Of a stretch of DNA of 64,000 nt, positions 1 to 10,795 are shown piece after piece; positions within the stretch are counted from its first letter, which is position 1, and every line of letters starts with the position of its first letter. The stretch spans positions 2,872,909-2,936,908 of the forward strand of contig JAQFVV010012530.1 in the NCBI GenBank assembly GCA_028023455.1, written 5' to 3'. Below the pieces are notes generated by a model, which was not told the DNA's origin, made no database searches, and was given only the letters and a program-made list of their open reading frames with translations. The position numbers and the translations under genes are program-made. Source of the DNA: Epiperipatus broadwayi. Taxonomy: Eukaryota; Onychophora; Udeonychophora; Euonychophora; Peripatidae.

Positions 1-110
1 TCTTGAGCAATTATTATTCCATTTCCTGCAGATGGGGCGGATGAATCTCTGGAACATGCAGAGAAGCCCTGGCCCCTCAGGCAGGTAGCTGGATTTATTG
101 ACGAGCCTGC
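1..110. other. unrecognised sequence at window edge
   Basis: The stretch is more GC-rich than the DNA that follows. No open frame, splice site or repeat family was recognised. Confidence 0.3.
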
Positions 111-418
<308 letters not shown>

Positions 419-840
419 GAGATGTTTTTATATCCTTTTCATGTTCTTTAGATAATTTTTTTTGTCATAGTCATTAGTTAAAATAATAATAAGCAGCAGT
501 CCATTGATTTCAGTCTTATCATTAATAACTTATCAGAGTTCTGGTCTTTTGCTACATTAAAAAACAGTCTTATATCTTTCATTATTTTTATTATAACCTA
601 TCCACCACATTTGACAAAGTTCTTCAACTTTTGATTATAAATTTGCCATATTTTTTGGCTTGCTTATACTCTTTACTTGCAGAAACTTTAGGAAAGCTAC
701 CATATTTGGATTAATAAGTCAAAACTGGAAATATATATACCTTACTGGATGTGATACTGTAATAGATTTCACTAATCTCATCATTGAATAGAACATGCAA
801 AACAAATAAACATTAAAAGTCTTCTAAAAGGATATTTTAT
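419..840. other. AT-rich spacer, nothing recognised
   Basis: Between the microsatellite and the LINE fragment I see no coding frame, structural RNA or repeat family. Confidence 0.4.
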
Positions 841-1810
841 GGTGAATTTAAACAAGGTTTTCTTAAGAGATGCAGCTTATAAAGATTATCTTAAATATAT
901 CTAAAGATGCCTTAGTAGTGGAGAGCATTAAAACCTCAAGTACTCTATTTAATGCTAAACTCACATACTGGGAAGTCTACCAAGCAGTTTTTCAGGAGAG
1001 AAATAAAGCTGTCTGCTTACTCCCCATACATATTCCCAGATTTATAAAGCTGACAAAATTTTGGAAGCTAGAACCAAAACATGTGGACTTCTTGATAAAA
1101 ATAAACCTGGGTGCACTACCCACTGTGGCCATTTTGTGCCACCAGAGAGGATACAATATCAACATGATCTGCCCCTTATGCAATAAAGATGAGGAGATAA
1201 TGGACCACATTCTTACCCATTGTGAAGCATGGGAGAACTTCCATAAAATAATTTTAAAAAGAATGGTCAAACCCAAACAGGCCCAAATAGCATTAAAGCT
1301 GGTCCTGAAAAAGGGCATGTTTGGTACAATAAGACTGGCAACTTTTATAAACTTTGCCATCTGGACCATTAGGTGCAAAATAACTTTTCAAAAAGAACTG
1401 GATCAACTAGCAGAAGATTTCTTTCTTAACCTTCTTAAAAATATAAAAGAAAAAGACAAGAGAACATGTCTATCCTGGTTGGTTGATGAAACCTGGGGTC
1501 AAGTGAATTTATAACATTGATTGACATTAGTGGGGGAAAACAATTGCTAACAAATTATTTTAAGTTCATCATTGATAGCCACTAGACCACTCCAATGCCA
1601 ACAAAAAAAGGCCAGAATGTAAAGACAGTAAAAAAAAAAGCCACAGCTATTGTCTAGAAGTATGATTGTAATGTGAAACCAGAACAATCACAAGCCAACA
1701 AAATAATAAAAACGTTGAAATTGTTGTTATCCACAAATGAGAACACAAATGATAACCTTTAATCATTGTAAATAACTTTCATTGTAAACAACTAATTGTG
1801 AATAAAGTTT
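841..1810 (+). mobile_element. 5'-truncated LINE 3' end with zf-RVT domain
   Basis: The fragment holds the C-terminal part of a non-LTR retrotransposon ORF2 (870-1514) followed by about 300 bp of A-rich non-coding sequence that fits a 3' UTR. The end near 1810 is set by the last A-rich, AATAAA-containing stretch and is approximate. The frame is closed by a stop codon just upstream of 870, so the element is truncated or decayed on its 5' side. The clade cannot be fixed from this piece alone; a CR1/L2 or Jockey-type LINE is plausible. Confidence 0.7.
870..1514 (+). pseudogene. LINE reverse transcriptase C-terminal fragment (zinc-binding zf-RVT)
   Basis: A 214-residue frame shows the CPLC...H...HC signature of the zf-RVT domain found after the reverse transcriptase of many LINEs (C101, C104, H113, C118). 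It is preceded by the usual basic/aromatic stretch and followed by a tryptophan-rich helical tail ending WLVDETWGQVNL. No reverse transcriptase catalytic motif lies in this frame, so the protein is only the end of ORF2. The frame has no internal stop over 645 bp, which suggests a fairly young fragment compared with the other LINE remnants here. The methionine at 870 is internal to the original protein and is not a true start. A host protein is unlikely. Confidence 0.75.
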
Positions 1811-1879
1811 GTTTGAAATGAAGATGCCCTGTATTGATTTTTTTTTCAATGGGAAAATATGGCTGAGAATAGAATGCAA

Positions 1880-2560
1880 TCATCAACAGTATTCTGTTAA
1901 ATGGATAGGTCCAGAGAGTAGTCACATCATCAATTCACCAAATTTTCCATTCCATTTTCTTTATTGCCCAGCTCTTCAATTCCATGTAACTCTTCTCCTC
2001 TTTTACATCATCCAACATTGGCAATCTCTTCCATCTTTTCTTCTTACTTTCACTCACTACTCCCTCCAAAACATCTTTAATTATATTATATGTCCAATCC
2101 AGTTTCTTTTTCTCTCTTTGATTTCCTCAATCAATCTTCTTTTTTCATTTATTCTTTTTAAAACTTATTCATTTGTTATTTTATTCATCCATCTGATTTT
2201 TCCATTATGCTTTATTTCCAGATCTCAAAGGTTTCCAATCTGTTCGCAATTTTATTACTCATTGTCCATGTTTTACAACCATACATTAGTACATTCCATA
2301 GCATTTAATTAATCTTTTTTTTTAAATTCTTTTTTCAAAGGTCACATAATATTTTCTTTCTTTTAATAAATGCCTCTACCAATGCTATAATTCTTTTAAC
2401 TTCATTTTCTCTTCTTCCATCCTCACTTAACCAATACAATAGAGCTAAAATTGATAAAGGTATAGACGTTGTCCAGAAAGAAAAAAACTTGCTGATGAGT
2501 AAATTAAAAGATAGCATGCAAAATTCCAAATAAGCATAATAATGGAGCAACATTTTTATA
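1880..2560 (-). mobile_element. RTE-like LINE remnant (post-RT region)
   Basis: Read on the minus strand, the translation passes in order through YWLSEDGRRENEVKRIIAL, MYGCKTWTM and then NWIGHI followed by KRWKRLPMLDDVKEEKSYME. This is the standard order downstream of the reverse transcriptase in RTE-type endonuclease-reverse transcriptase LINEs: the 'LGS..EDGR...EI..RI' block, the 'LYGCETWTL' block, and the 'WIGHI...GRP...' tail. Several frameshifts and stops break the frame, so it is dead. Only the 3' part is present; RT motifs A to C are missing. Confidence 0.7.
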
Positions 2561-2648
2561 TGTGATCGTATTTACAGTTCACAAACTGGTTTGCATAGAC
2601 ATCGCAAAACTCATATCTAGAGTAATATTATATATTTTTCTCTTGTAG

Positions 2649-2735
2649 TTGGAATGGCTAACTCGTTTGCGAATGGCTGATGATGATGAGTTTTTTCGCT
2701 TTCTCCAGCAACTTCAACTGTACCCACAATCCTAA
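2649..2735 (+). CDS. candidate 3'-terminal coding exon of an upstream gene
   Basis: A pyrimidine-rich tract ending TCTTGTAG is followed at 2649 by an open frame of 28 codons that ends in TAA at 2733-2735. The frame starts LEWLTRLRMADDDEFF and finishes FLQQLQLYPQS. It is acidic/hydrophobic, rich in leucine and aromatic residues and free of simple repeats. Its base composition is clearly less AT-rich than the flanks. If real, it is the last coding exon of a gene whose earlier exons lie left of the window, entered in phase 0. I do not recognise the protein. Against it: the frame is short, and a similar GCTGATGATGAGTTTTTTC string occurs at about 54540, where no such frame continues. Confidence 0.4.
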   Translation: MEWLTRLRMADDDEFFRFLQQLQLYPQS

Positions 2736-3450
2736 TTTTATAATATACCCTGATGCAATTGTTTTTTCCGATAACTTTTAATTTGTTTACCATATACGAA
2801 TTTAATATTGAATATATATTTCCATTTATTCTAAAAATATTACGTCGCTAATCACATGATCGTAAATCTATCTCATTAAACACATTCGTTTGTAAAATTA
2901 TACTGTTTTCTAGATAATTTTATTTATTCATCATATTTTTTTTAAAAAACTGTCATTCTTCCATCTAATTTACATATTTTTATCATTTAGTTTGTTGACG
3001 AGCAGAACGCTTAATTTTAAATTCAATTTGATATTGATTCAAGAGTCGAAAAGTTTATATATATTGTACTATATATATTTCCATTAAAATAAACAACCTT
3101 CCAATTTAACGTTAAACTTATCACATAATTAAAATAAAATAAAATTATTTTTGATCACAATTAATTTCATTGAATATATATATTGTTTGGAGGGTGATTT
3201 TAAATTTAAAAAAAAAAGAGAAAATAAACATGTTATTTAAAAAAAAAATAGTAATTTGCCTAGTCAAGTAATTAGCTACAATAATTATGACTGCGTTATG
3301 ACGTTTCATTAAGATATCCTGGGATTATTACGTAACAAAATGCAAATCTATGAACTTTAACAATAATAATAATTTCTGGCATATAAATGCTGTATGATCA
3401 AATAGTGAACCTCTTCCATCAATATGTAAAGCAATTACTCTTTTAGCTTA
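2736..3450. other. AT-rich non-coding stretch
   Basis: This could hold the 3' UTR and polyadenylation signal of the candidate exon just upstream; an AATAAA-like string lies near 3090. No other feature was recognised. Confidence 0.35.
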
Positions 3451-3451
3451 T

Positions 3452-5173
3452 ATATGCGATGCGCTATGGCTTCTCCTTTATAGAAGTCGGGAATCTCTCA
3501 TCCACTACGCCCAGAGAAACCTATTAACCACTTTACCTTCCCTTTCCATTTCCCAGTCTAAGTTTTCCCCATATTTTTCTCTATCCTGCTCCATCCTATT
3601 TCCATAACTTCATCTTTGTCCATTCTGTGGTCTTTATATAAAGATTCCCCTTACCTTTTTGTAAATCCATCATAAAATCCAAAAACCCATTTTCTGTATA
3701 ATCACTTTGTTTATATTTATTCTCCCACAATTTCATTATTTATACCTTTTCTGCTTGTAAGCATTTACATTCAATAAGCAGATACCTAATATTTTTCCAT
3801 ACCTTCCTTGCATGACTTGCAGCCTAATTAACCCACATTTCTCCATTTATGTATATATTCCATTGTGGTTAATGGTCCTGTTCAAACCTTAAACAGTAAA
3901 CTACTTTCCTTGCTATTATAAATTAACTCACACCCAATATTCTGTGTACTTCTATATGTAAACTCTTTATTCTCCATACTACTTCTGCATCTCTTTAACT
4001 CCTTATTTTTTATTATTAATGCATCTATTCTTATATCCCATTCCTTGCCATTATAATACTCAACAATCTTCCTAACACAATCATCTCACCTTTTGTGCAA
4101 GTATACTGGCATAAAATCTTTATCCAAATCTTCTGCATACTATACTATCATTCCTACCCATCTTATTACTTGTCCTTTATTCATAAGTCATTTAAATACT
4201 ATTTTGGCTATTTTCTTATTATCCATAAATTGCAATCTACTGAAATTTTCATCTTGCTTTTTGCATCTCTCACATAAAAACTTGATCATCCCATTTCTCC
4301 TTGAATTGTCTGGTTTGTCATACACACATCTGTATCTAATGCAGGTCTTTTTATTTTTTTTTTGTGATTTTTCTATGTAGTCTAATATCCCTTTACTAAC
4401 ACATAAGAGATCATCACCATAAATTAACCCTGCTACTGCCTGAAAACATTGTTAATTTCTTTATCAGTCCTTTTCTTTTCTTTGCTGCATTTACTAATTT
4501 TTTTTAATTTTATTTATCCAAGCAGCTTCTCTGATTACTTAAGATAATTTCCAAATAGTTATAACTATATATATTCCTTAATAAAAATATTTTTCTTTTC
4601 TTTTCCAGCATTTATCATCATTACTTTTGATTTTTCTTCACTGAATTTAATCCCCATCTCTTTACCCACCTTGTGCATCTCTTCAGCATAACATCCATAT
4701 CTTTCTTATTTTTCTATGCACAAGAAGATATCATTATTAAATAAAAGACATGATAATGTATACACTCATCTGCCATCTAAACACAAGATAATGTATACAG
4801 TCATCTGACATCTATTAATGGTATCTCTATCCCTTTCTATTGCCCTCTCCATTTCTCATAAAATAGATTACATAAGACATCCTTGCCTTAGTCCCATCTC
4901 ATTTTAAACTCTAACTGATTGTATATTTCCTGATTAATGCATATAGTAATTACTTTCATACAATCCATTCATTCTCAAATTTACTAAACTTACCCATAAT
5001 CTATTTCCATTTATTCTATTGTATGTCTTCTCTATATCTATAAAAACCACATATAACTGTCTACCATATTCTTACTCATATCTGTAAGTTGTGTGACTAT
5101 AAATAAACTATCTTCTATATGCCTATCTATCCTAACCTCTTTAGATTTCTCCTACTATATTATTTTCTTCCAC
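3452..5173 (-). mobile_element. LINE copy 1, reverse transcriptase to 3' end
   Basis: On the minus strand, reading from 5173 downward, the decayed translation shows the RT landmarks in the right order. They are a GFRKERSTED-like block near 5150, motif A as FIDIEKTYNRI near 5030, motif B as GLRQGCLM near 4885, and motif C as LLFNNDILLC near 4730 in place of the usual FADD. An IYGDD block near 4415 corresponds to the conserved post-RT 'LLYG' region. The RT motif C aspartate pair is altered and many stops interrupt the frame, so the copy is inactive. The 3' end near 3452 shares its terminal sequence with three further copies in this window. Confidence 0.8.
4700..5170 (-). pseudogene. decayed LINE reverse transcriptase domain
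   Basis: The segment encodes the catalytic core of the non-LTR reverse transcriptase of LINE copy 1. Visible landmarks on the minus strand are the GFRKERST-like entry block, motif A (aspartate in FIDIEKTYN), motif B (GLRQGC), and motif C, where the expected aspartate pair reads NND. The block after motif C (EMGIKFSEEKSKVM) matches the usual 'GL.IN..KT..M' segment. Stops and frameshifts separate the motifs, so no enzyme can be made. A, B and C have the spacing expected of a LINE RT. Retroviral RT is unlikely because no protease, RNase H or integrase context is present. Confidence 0.75.
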
Positions 5174-6005
5174 AATGTGATGTGATGTATTATGGCTTTT
5201 TCTTAAAGGAAGTCAAGAATATCTCAGCAATTATGCCCAGAGAAACCTGTTAGCTACTTTATTTTACATTCCCCAGGGTAAGTTTTCCCATATTCTGCTC
5301 CATTCCATTTTCACAACATAATATTTGTCAACTCTATCTAAATTCCCCTTATCTTTTTCTAAACCCAGCATAAAAACCAATAATCTACTTTCTGTATAAT
5401 CACTTTTTTTATATTTATTCTTCCATAACTTCATTATATGTGCCCTTTCTGTTTTCAAGCATTTACATTCAATTAACAGATGCCTAATATTTTTCTAATT
5501 TTTTCCTTACATAATTTACAGACTAAATCACCCATATTTTTTCATTTATGTGTATATTCTCTTGTTGCTAAAGATCCTGGTCGAGCCTTAAACAATAAAC
5601 TACTTTCCTTACTATTATCATATATTAACTCGCACCTAATATTCTGTTTATTTCTATATATATTTAAACTCTTTTTACTCTCCATACTAGTTCTCCATCT
5701 CTCTCTCTCTATTCTTTATTAATAAATCTATTCTTTTATCCCATTCCATTCCACTGTAACACTCAACAATACTCCTAACACAATCATCCCACCTTTTATA
5801 CAAGCATACTGATATAAATTCTTTATCCAAATCTTTTGCATAGCGCATTACCTTTCTCATCCATCTTGTTGCCTGCCTTTTACTCGTAACCCAATTAAAT
5901 ACTATTTTGACTATTTTTTTATTATCAATAAACTGCAATCTATCAAACATTTTCATTTTACTTTTTGCATCTCTCATATAAAAACTTGACCATCCCATAT
6001 CTCCT
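5174..6005 (-). mobile_element. LINE copy 2, 3' end only, head-to-tail with copy 1
   Basis: The same LINE family as copy 1, with the 3' terminus at about 5174 immediately abutting the truncated 5' edge of copy 1. Both lie in the same orientation. Two minus-strand frames survive: 5687-5998 (begins MGWSSFYMRDAKSKMKMF) and 5264-5458. They correspond to degenerate versions at 3475-4300 in copy 1 and to 10796-11450 in copy 3. Copy 2 keeps longer open frames than copy 1, so it probably inserted later. Confidence 0.75.
5687..5998 (-). pseudogene. C-terminal fragment of LINE ORF2
   Basis: A 103-residue basic, aromatic-rich frame (DAKSKMKMFDRLQF...WMRKVMRYAKDLDKEF) recurs in broken form in three other places in the window at the same position relative to the element's 3' end. 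In intact LINEs this region follows the reverse transcriptase. No catalytic motif is present. The methionine start is not a real initiation site, since the element is truncated at about 6005. It is the best preserved copy of this segment and would make a good seed for finding full-length relatives. Confidence 0.65.
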
Positions 6006-6089
6006 TGAGTAAAACAACTAGCACCATCTATATTATATTTTAGTAATCAGCAATAACCAAATAATAGAGCATTTAAAATCTCATCCCTA

Positions 6090-6140
6090 GATCAGTTTTA
6101 TCAATAATAATAATAATAATATTAATAATAATAATCAAAT
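6090..6140. repeat. short AAT-type microsatellite
   Basis: Imperfect AAT repeats, seen directly. Confidence 0.8.
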
Positions 6141-6339
6141 GATTTATTGATAAGGAATACTGAAAGTGTCTGATGTGGGTCATCATTCATTGATTTTTAG
6201 CTCCAAAATTGGCTACTGTGCTTTATATCAAAATGTGTGGAATAGTTTTATTAATAAAAATAGATATGGGATCTAAGGCTAGAAATAATGCTGTTATGCA
6301 TCTACCTTTAACACCATTTTACTACTCAAACTAAAAGTT

Positions 6340-6430
6340 AAAAATTTAAGACACCCTAAGATTTGAACTCAAGTCATCCATTTGAAAACTTCTAGAGATC
6401 TGACTATGGCCTCAAACTATATATTCCAAA
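6340..6430 (-). repeat. tRNA-like SINE relic
   Basis: The minus strand contains a GAGTTCAAATC stretch resembling a Pol III B box, preceded by a tRNA-like body. It is too degraded for a tRNA gene call. Similar B-box remnants recur across the window. Confidence 0.35.
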
Positions 6431-6439
6431 ATTTAAAAT

Positions 6440-7185
6440 TCTAAAAATCCAACTATCCAATGTTCTTTCCAAATCCAATCCAATTTTTAATCATTGATAA
6501 TTCTTCTTCAATTAACTTTTTTCTGTCAAAGTATGTTTTATTTTACCAATTCATAAATCAAAAAGTATGTAAATTACAATGATAATATGAAAATGGTCAA
6601 AATGTTGGTAATTTATATAATATTCTTTTTACCAATTCTATAAATAACAATAAGAAATATTATACATAACAACATTCATAAAAATATATTCTTAACTTCA
6701 ATTCTTTTTTAATTTTAGACACAAAGAAAATAACTAATACTGTTGTAATATATGGTTACTGACCTATAAACTGTTTGAACTGCATTCAAAATTATAGAAT
6801 TTTTTAGATTTCAGGATTTTATAATAGAATTAAGAATATTTGTTAGATACACAATTGCATTTCTTTCAGTTTTTAAATTCCAAGTTTTTATTGATAAAGG
6901 CAAAAGGTAGAAACTGAAATGTGTGTTTAAATGCATTACAGTCTAAGCAAAGTTACTGTAGATAAATAAAGAGTAGAGAGTTGTTCTTGTTTTATTACAT
7001 ACATAAAACACAAACAATATGTGTAATAAATAAATAAATCAAGGTAATTTTTAAGCTTTAAATATTAAAGAACAAATAAATTGTAGCAACACTTTCAAAT
7101 ATTACTATTTAATCATCCGCTGTTATAAATATAAAATATTGGATGCAAATTAACTCCCATAATGTGTTATTTAACCTTATTCCCC
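6440..7185. other. AT-rich spacer, nothing recognised
   Basis: No coding, RNA or repeat signal was identified beyond AT-rich low complexity. Confidence 0.4.
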
Positions 7186-7450
7186 ATGTTTCATAAATTT
7201 TCATGCTAGCTCCATGCCAAATGAGCCAATCAACTTTTCTTCTTATTTTCTTTGTAAAGTATTACCCAAGATAAATACAAGTTATTCCTATATTTAAGTT
7301 TATGTTTATTAAATACAGGAGATGTTTGAGCGATCTTTATTTTGTGTGTTTACTTCTCTAATATAATAAGTGGTGTTCTTTAAATCTTTTTAAATGAACA
7401 TAGAGGCTCATCAATATAAGATATCTCATGAATGCAAATGATTTTATACA
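7186..7450 (-). repeat. dispersed repeat, inverted partner of 10520-10795
   Basis: The reverse complement of this block aligns with 10520-10795 over most of its length, sharing for example GATTGGCTCATTT and CTCTATGTTCATT. The two copies lie in opposite orientation 3.1 kb apart. Short open stretches look like decayed coding sequence, but the family is not identified. Confidence 0.6.
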
Positions 7451-7567
7451 CCATACTAAATCAGGGCTTGAGTCTTTCTCCTGCAATAGGTTAGGTAGAT
7501 TTGTACAATTCAAAATTTGATTATAACATCAGTCACACAATAGACTCAAGCCCTGATTTAGCATGGT
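7450..7567. repeat. inverted repeat, 26-bp arms
   Basis: Arms at 7450-7475 and 7542-7567 share CTAAATCAGGGCTTGAGTCT and its complement, around a loop of about 66 nt. It is probably a small MITE or foldback element. Confidence 0.7.
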
Positions 7568-7951
7568 CAGTGAAAGTTGGTGAATTTATAGCAGTGCACT
7601 CTAAACTCGAGTGATTAACTTGAGTTTTTTAAACTCTTACTGACTTGTGAGTGCATGTGGAGATTTATAATATTTAAAGTAATAGCACATTATTGGAGTT
7701 CGATTTTCGATCTAATAATATTGTTGTATATAAAATTAAATATGAAAATTGCAGTACAATTTACTAGACATATAAAGGAACAATTAGATGAAATAGCAAA
7801 AGAATATTACAATGAAAATAATGGAATGATAAATCTGCATTCCATAATATTCATTATTTAAAATATGGATAAAAAATAGATTGTGTAAAAATATAAAACC
7901 TTTAAACTACATTAAAAAATCTAATATAAATATGTAGTATAAAATGTATTA
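7568..7951. other. AT-rich stretch with an unsupported short frame
   Basis: A 68-codon plus-strand frame at 7655-7861 has low-complexity, AT-driven composition and no splice or family support. I do not call it a gene. Confidence 0.35.
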
Positions 7952-8681
7952 ATTGTTGCTATGTCTAGCTGATCTAAGAGTGCATTTCCCATGAACACAA
8001 ATCACTACTAACAGTTAATATTTATATAATTTGATGAATGATCCTCGGTAGCATTTTAACTACTTGCATATATACCATCATTTAACATAATAAGACTAGA
8101 AGGCATACATAAATAATAATTTAGATCAATACAACCTGTAAGACTGTTCTCACATTCAGAGACCAGCTCTCTGCACTTGAAGTCACTGTATCATGAGAGA
8201 TGATCTGCTCCAATATATATGTCCATATGCACAGATGAAACTTTAAAAATGAAGTGTCTTCTTCATCAAATTAGTACTGAGGCATTCATTGTTTTAATAC
8301 CTGCAGTTGATTGGCTTATACTCTCTTCTGTCCATTCAGGTGATTTTTCATTTTAATCTCCATACAAAAATTTGCATCATTATCTTTCTGACTTTAATTA
8401 ATGAGTTATTTTTATAGTTTGTCTGTTTATCTTATAAAGGAAATGCAACACAAATTCCTTTATTTTATTTCATTAACAACATCATTTACTCTCATTAATT
8501 AGACTTGTTACTTTTAGAAAATAATCTTTTTCTAATCTTAAAATTTATAAATATTTTATTTACTATTTTAAAAGAATCAGTCTTTTAAAATTCTTTAATT
8601 TATTAAACTTATTACTTTTTCTCATTAAGTTTATACCTATATATGTATGTGCATTTAAACATACACATACTTATCAATTGT
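7952..8681 (-). mobile_element. solo LTR (Gypsy type) with 5-bp target duplication
   Basis: The element at 7957-8676 begins TGCTATGTCTAG and ends TTATCA on the plus strand, so it has the TG...CA termini expected of an LTR. It is flanked on both sides by ATTGT (7952-7956 and 8677-8681), a perfect 5-bp target-site duplication. It aligns along its whole length with 19831-20598, which directly precedes a Gypsy gag remnant. Minus orientation is taken from that relation. No internal sequence is present, so LTR-LTR recombination most likely removed the rest. Confidence 0.85.
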
Positions 8682-8689
8682 ATGATTCT

Positions 8690-8790
8690 ATATTTAGATA
8701 TTGTAACTCTGATGATGACAGCAGGGCCGTTGAAACTGTAAGAATAAAGTTTTGATATGAAAATAGTATTGTTGAATTGTATAAGAAAGT
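8690..8790 (+). repeat. repeat fragment with degenerate hammerhead-like core
   Basis: CTGATGA (8709-8715) is followed by a weak hairpin, then GAAAC at 8732 and GTA. The downstream sequence GTAAGAATAAAGTT and ATAGTATTGTTGAA is shared with 44422-44520. Stem II pairs poorly here, so this looks like an old copy of that family. Confidence 0.5.
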
Positions 8791-9178
8791 TGGAAATGGT
8801 ATGATATGTGAATATATAAACTAATTATTTTAGTGTTAAAATTATATAAAACAGATTCATATGGCATATTTTTATTGAATTGTATTTTTGTATGTTACAT
8901 TTGTAATTATTCCGAATGTATTTTTTGCATTAGTTTTGATTCTAATTAATTGTATATAAAAACAATAGATGTCAGTATATATGCAATGTAAATTGAATCT
9001 TTAAAATAATTTATAATCACATTGAGAAGGGTATAAAACGGTATACCAAAGAAGCTTTTTACATTATAATTATAATAAATATATAAAATTATTACAGATT
9101 GTTAATGGTATTTCATATTATTTACTAAAAAAAAATATAATGGAATTGTCATTTCTGATAATAATTTGTATTTTAAGC
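8791..9178. other. AT-rich spacer, nothing recognised
   Basis: No feature was identified. Confidence 0.4.
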
Positions 9179-9724
9179 CTCTAGATTAGTGGTCTTCAAC
9201 CTTTTCACACTTGTGGACCGGTAAAAATAAGGATAAGGTTCCGCAGCCCAGCAAAAATAAGGATAAGATTTCGCAGACCGGCAGAAGTCTATAGATAAAT
9301 TTTCTTAAAGATAATCATAATTGTTATAACTGATCAAAACAACAATGTTAAATATATAAGATAAAGTTTTATATATATATATGGAGTTTATATAATAAAA
9401 AACTTTTTTAAATTTTTTTTTAGAAAAGTAATAAAAAATTTAATTCTACCCCCCCCCCCATAAACATCTGTGATAACTAGAAAAACAAATTAATTTATGA
9501 ATGATTGATTAGATTTCGTTTTCGTTCTGTTTTCTTTTTTTTTTTAATTGGGTAAAAATGAGATGAAAAAATAAATAAAAATTGGCTATATTAATTAAAA
9601 GTTTAAACTTTTATTATTTACTATTACAAACTTTTTACTGCCCTTCTAGCACACGGACCTGCAGAAAAGTTCCACGGCCTGGTGCCGGACTATGGACCAA
9701 GGGTTGAAGAGCACCTCTCTAAAT
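9179..9724. mobile_element. hAT-type MITE with 8-bp target duplication
   Basis: The termini TAGTGGTCTTCAACC (9187) and the complement of AGGTGCTCTTCAACC (ending 9716) match over 12 of 15 positions and resemble the hAT terminal consensus CAGTGGTTCTCAACC. The flanks CTCTAGAT (9179-9186) and CTCTAAAT (9717-9724) match at 7 of 8 positions, the length typical of hAT target duplications. The 530-bp interior has no coding capacity. Both subterminal regions carry related GGACCGG/CGGCCTGG-type strings. Confidence 0.8.
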
Positions 9725-10519
9725 TACTTAATAAATAGATATTTATGTATAAAATACATTTATAGGGAGAGACAATAATTTATGATTTTTATAATGTAGA
9801 TAGTCATTTTACAGTGAACTTCAAACTATAACAAAGTGTACAATAAAATAAACTCTGTTATTGATTATATATATATTAAGGTATAGAAATGAGAAGATAA
9901 TATCTATGTAAATAAAGATAAACTTTAACCTTTGATGTTGCTAAGAAATTGTCAGTTACTACTAATTGTCAATTCATGAGGCTCTAGTCATGCTTTGCAA
10001 AGTAAGAAATATTGTTTTATACCAAAATTTATTACTGTATTATTTGATAATTATCTACATACTCTTGAAGAATCTATTTTATTATATATAAATAAGTATT
10101 CAGCTAATCTAATACAGATATTTTTTATTTGAAATCATACATTTGAATTATAGAAAAGTTGTTATCCACCATTTTACTCCTACCTAGGTCATACAAGGCC
10201 CTACATGCAAACTATAACAAATGAATCATCAACAAAATTTTTGAATGATAAGACATTTTAACATCCTTACTATAAATCAATTAAAAAATAAAACAATACA
10301 TTACTATAAATATAAAAAAGATCTAAATACCAACAGTTAAATGGCTAACATATGTAAGTGAAATAAATCACAATGACTTATGCTCATGGGTCATGAACAA
10401 ATATTTTATTAACAGTAGTCAAAATTAAATTATGACAAGATAAAAGTATATGGATCATCTTAGAAGAATGGGCTACTTAATAATTTTAAAGATGCCATTG
10501 TTAAAGAGAATAAAAGTAA
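9725..10519. other. AT-rich spacer, nothing recognised
   Basis: No coding exon or repeat family was identified. Confidence 0.4.
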
Positions 10520-10795
10520 TATTGCATATAAAATCATTTGCCTTTGTGAAATATCATATATTGTTGAGTCTCTATGTTCATTAAAAAAGATCTAAAGGAC
10601 ATCGCTTATTATATCAGAGAGGTAAAGCAAACAAAATAAAAATTGCTCAAATATCTTCTGTATTATAAACTTAAATGTAGTGGAAACTTGTATTTAACGT
10701 GGATAATAGTTCACAAAGAAAATAATAATAAGAAGAGATGATTGGCTCATTTAACAAGGAGTTAGTATGAAAATCCATGAAACATGGGGGGATAA
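10520..10795 (+). repeat. dispersed repeat, inverted partner of 7186-7450
   Basis: Aligns to the reverse complement of 7186-7450. It directly abuts LINE copy 3 on its 5' side, so it may be an upstream part of that LINE. It might equally be an independent element into which the LINE inserted. Confidence 0.55.

Noticed and set aside
992-1378. 128-codon minus-strand frame
   Set aside because: Shadow of the LINE zf-RVT frame on the plus strand.
1809-2312. 167-codon plus-strand frame rich in Phe, Ile and Leu
   Set aside because: Antisense of the RTE-like LINE remnant, whose motifs read on the minus strand.
4400-4435. IYGDD on the minus strand as RT motif C
   Set aside because: It lies too far from motif B. 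The true motif C position is the degraded LLFNNDILLC near 4730; IYGDD corresponds to the post-RT LLYG-like block.
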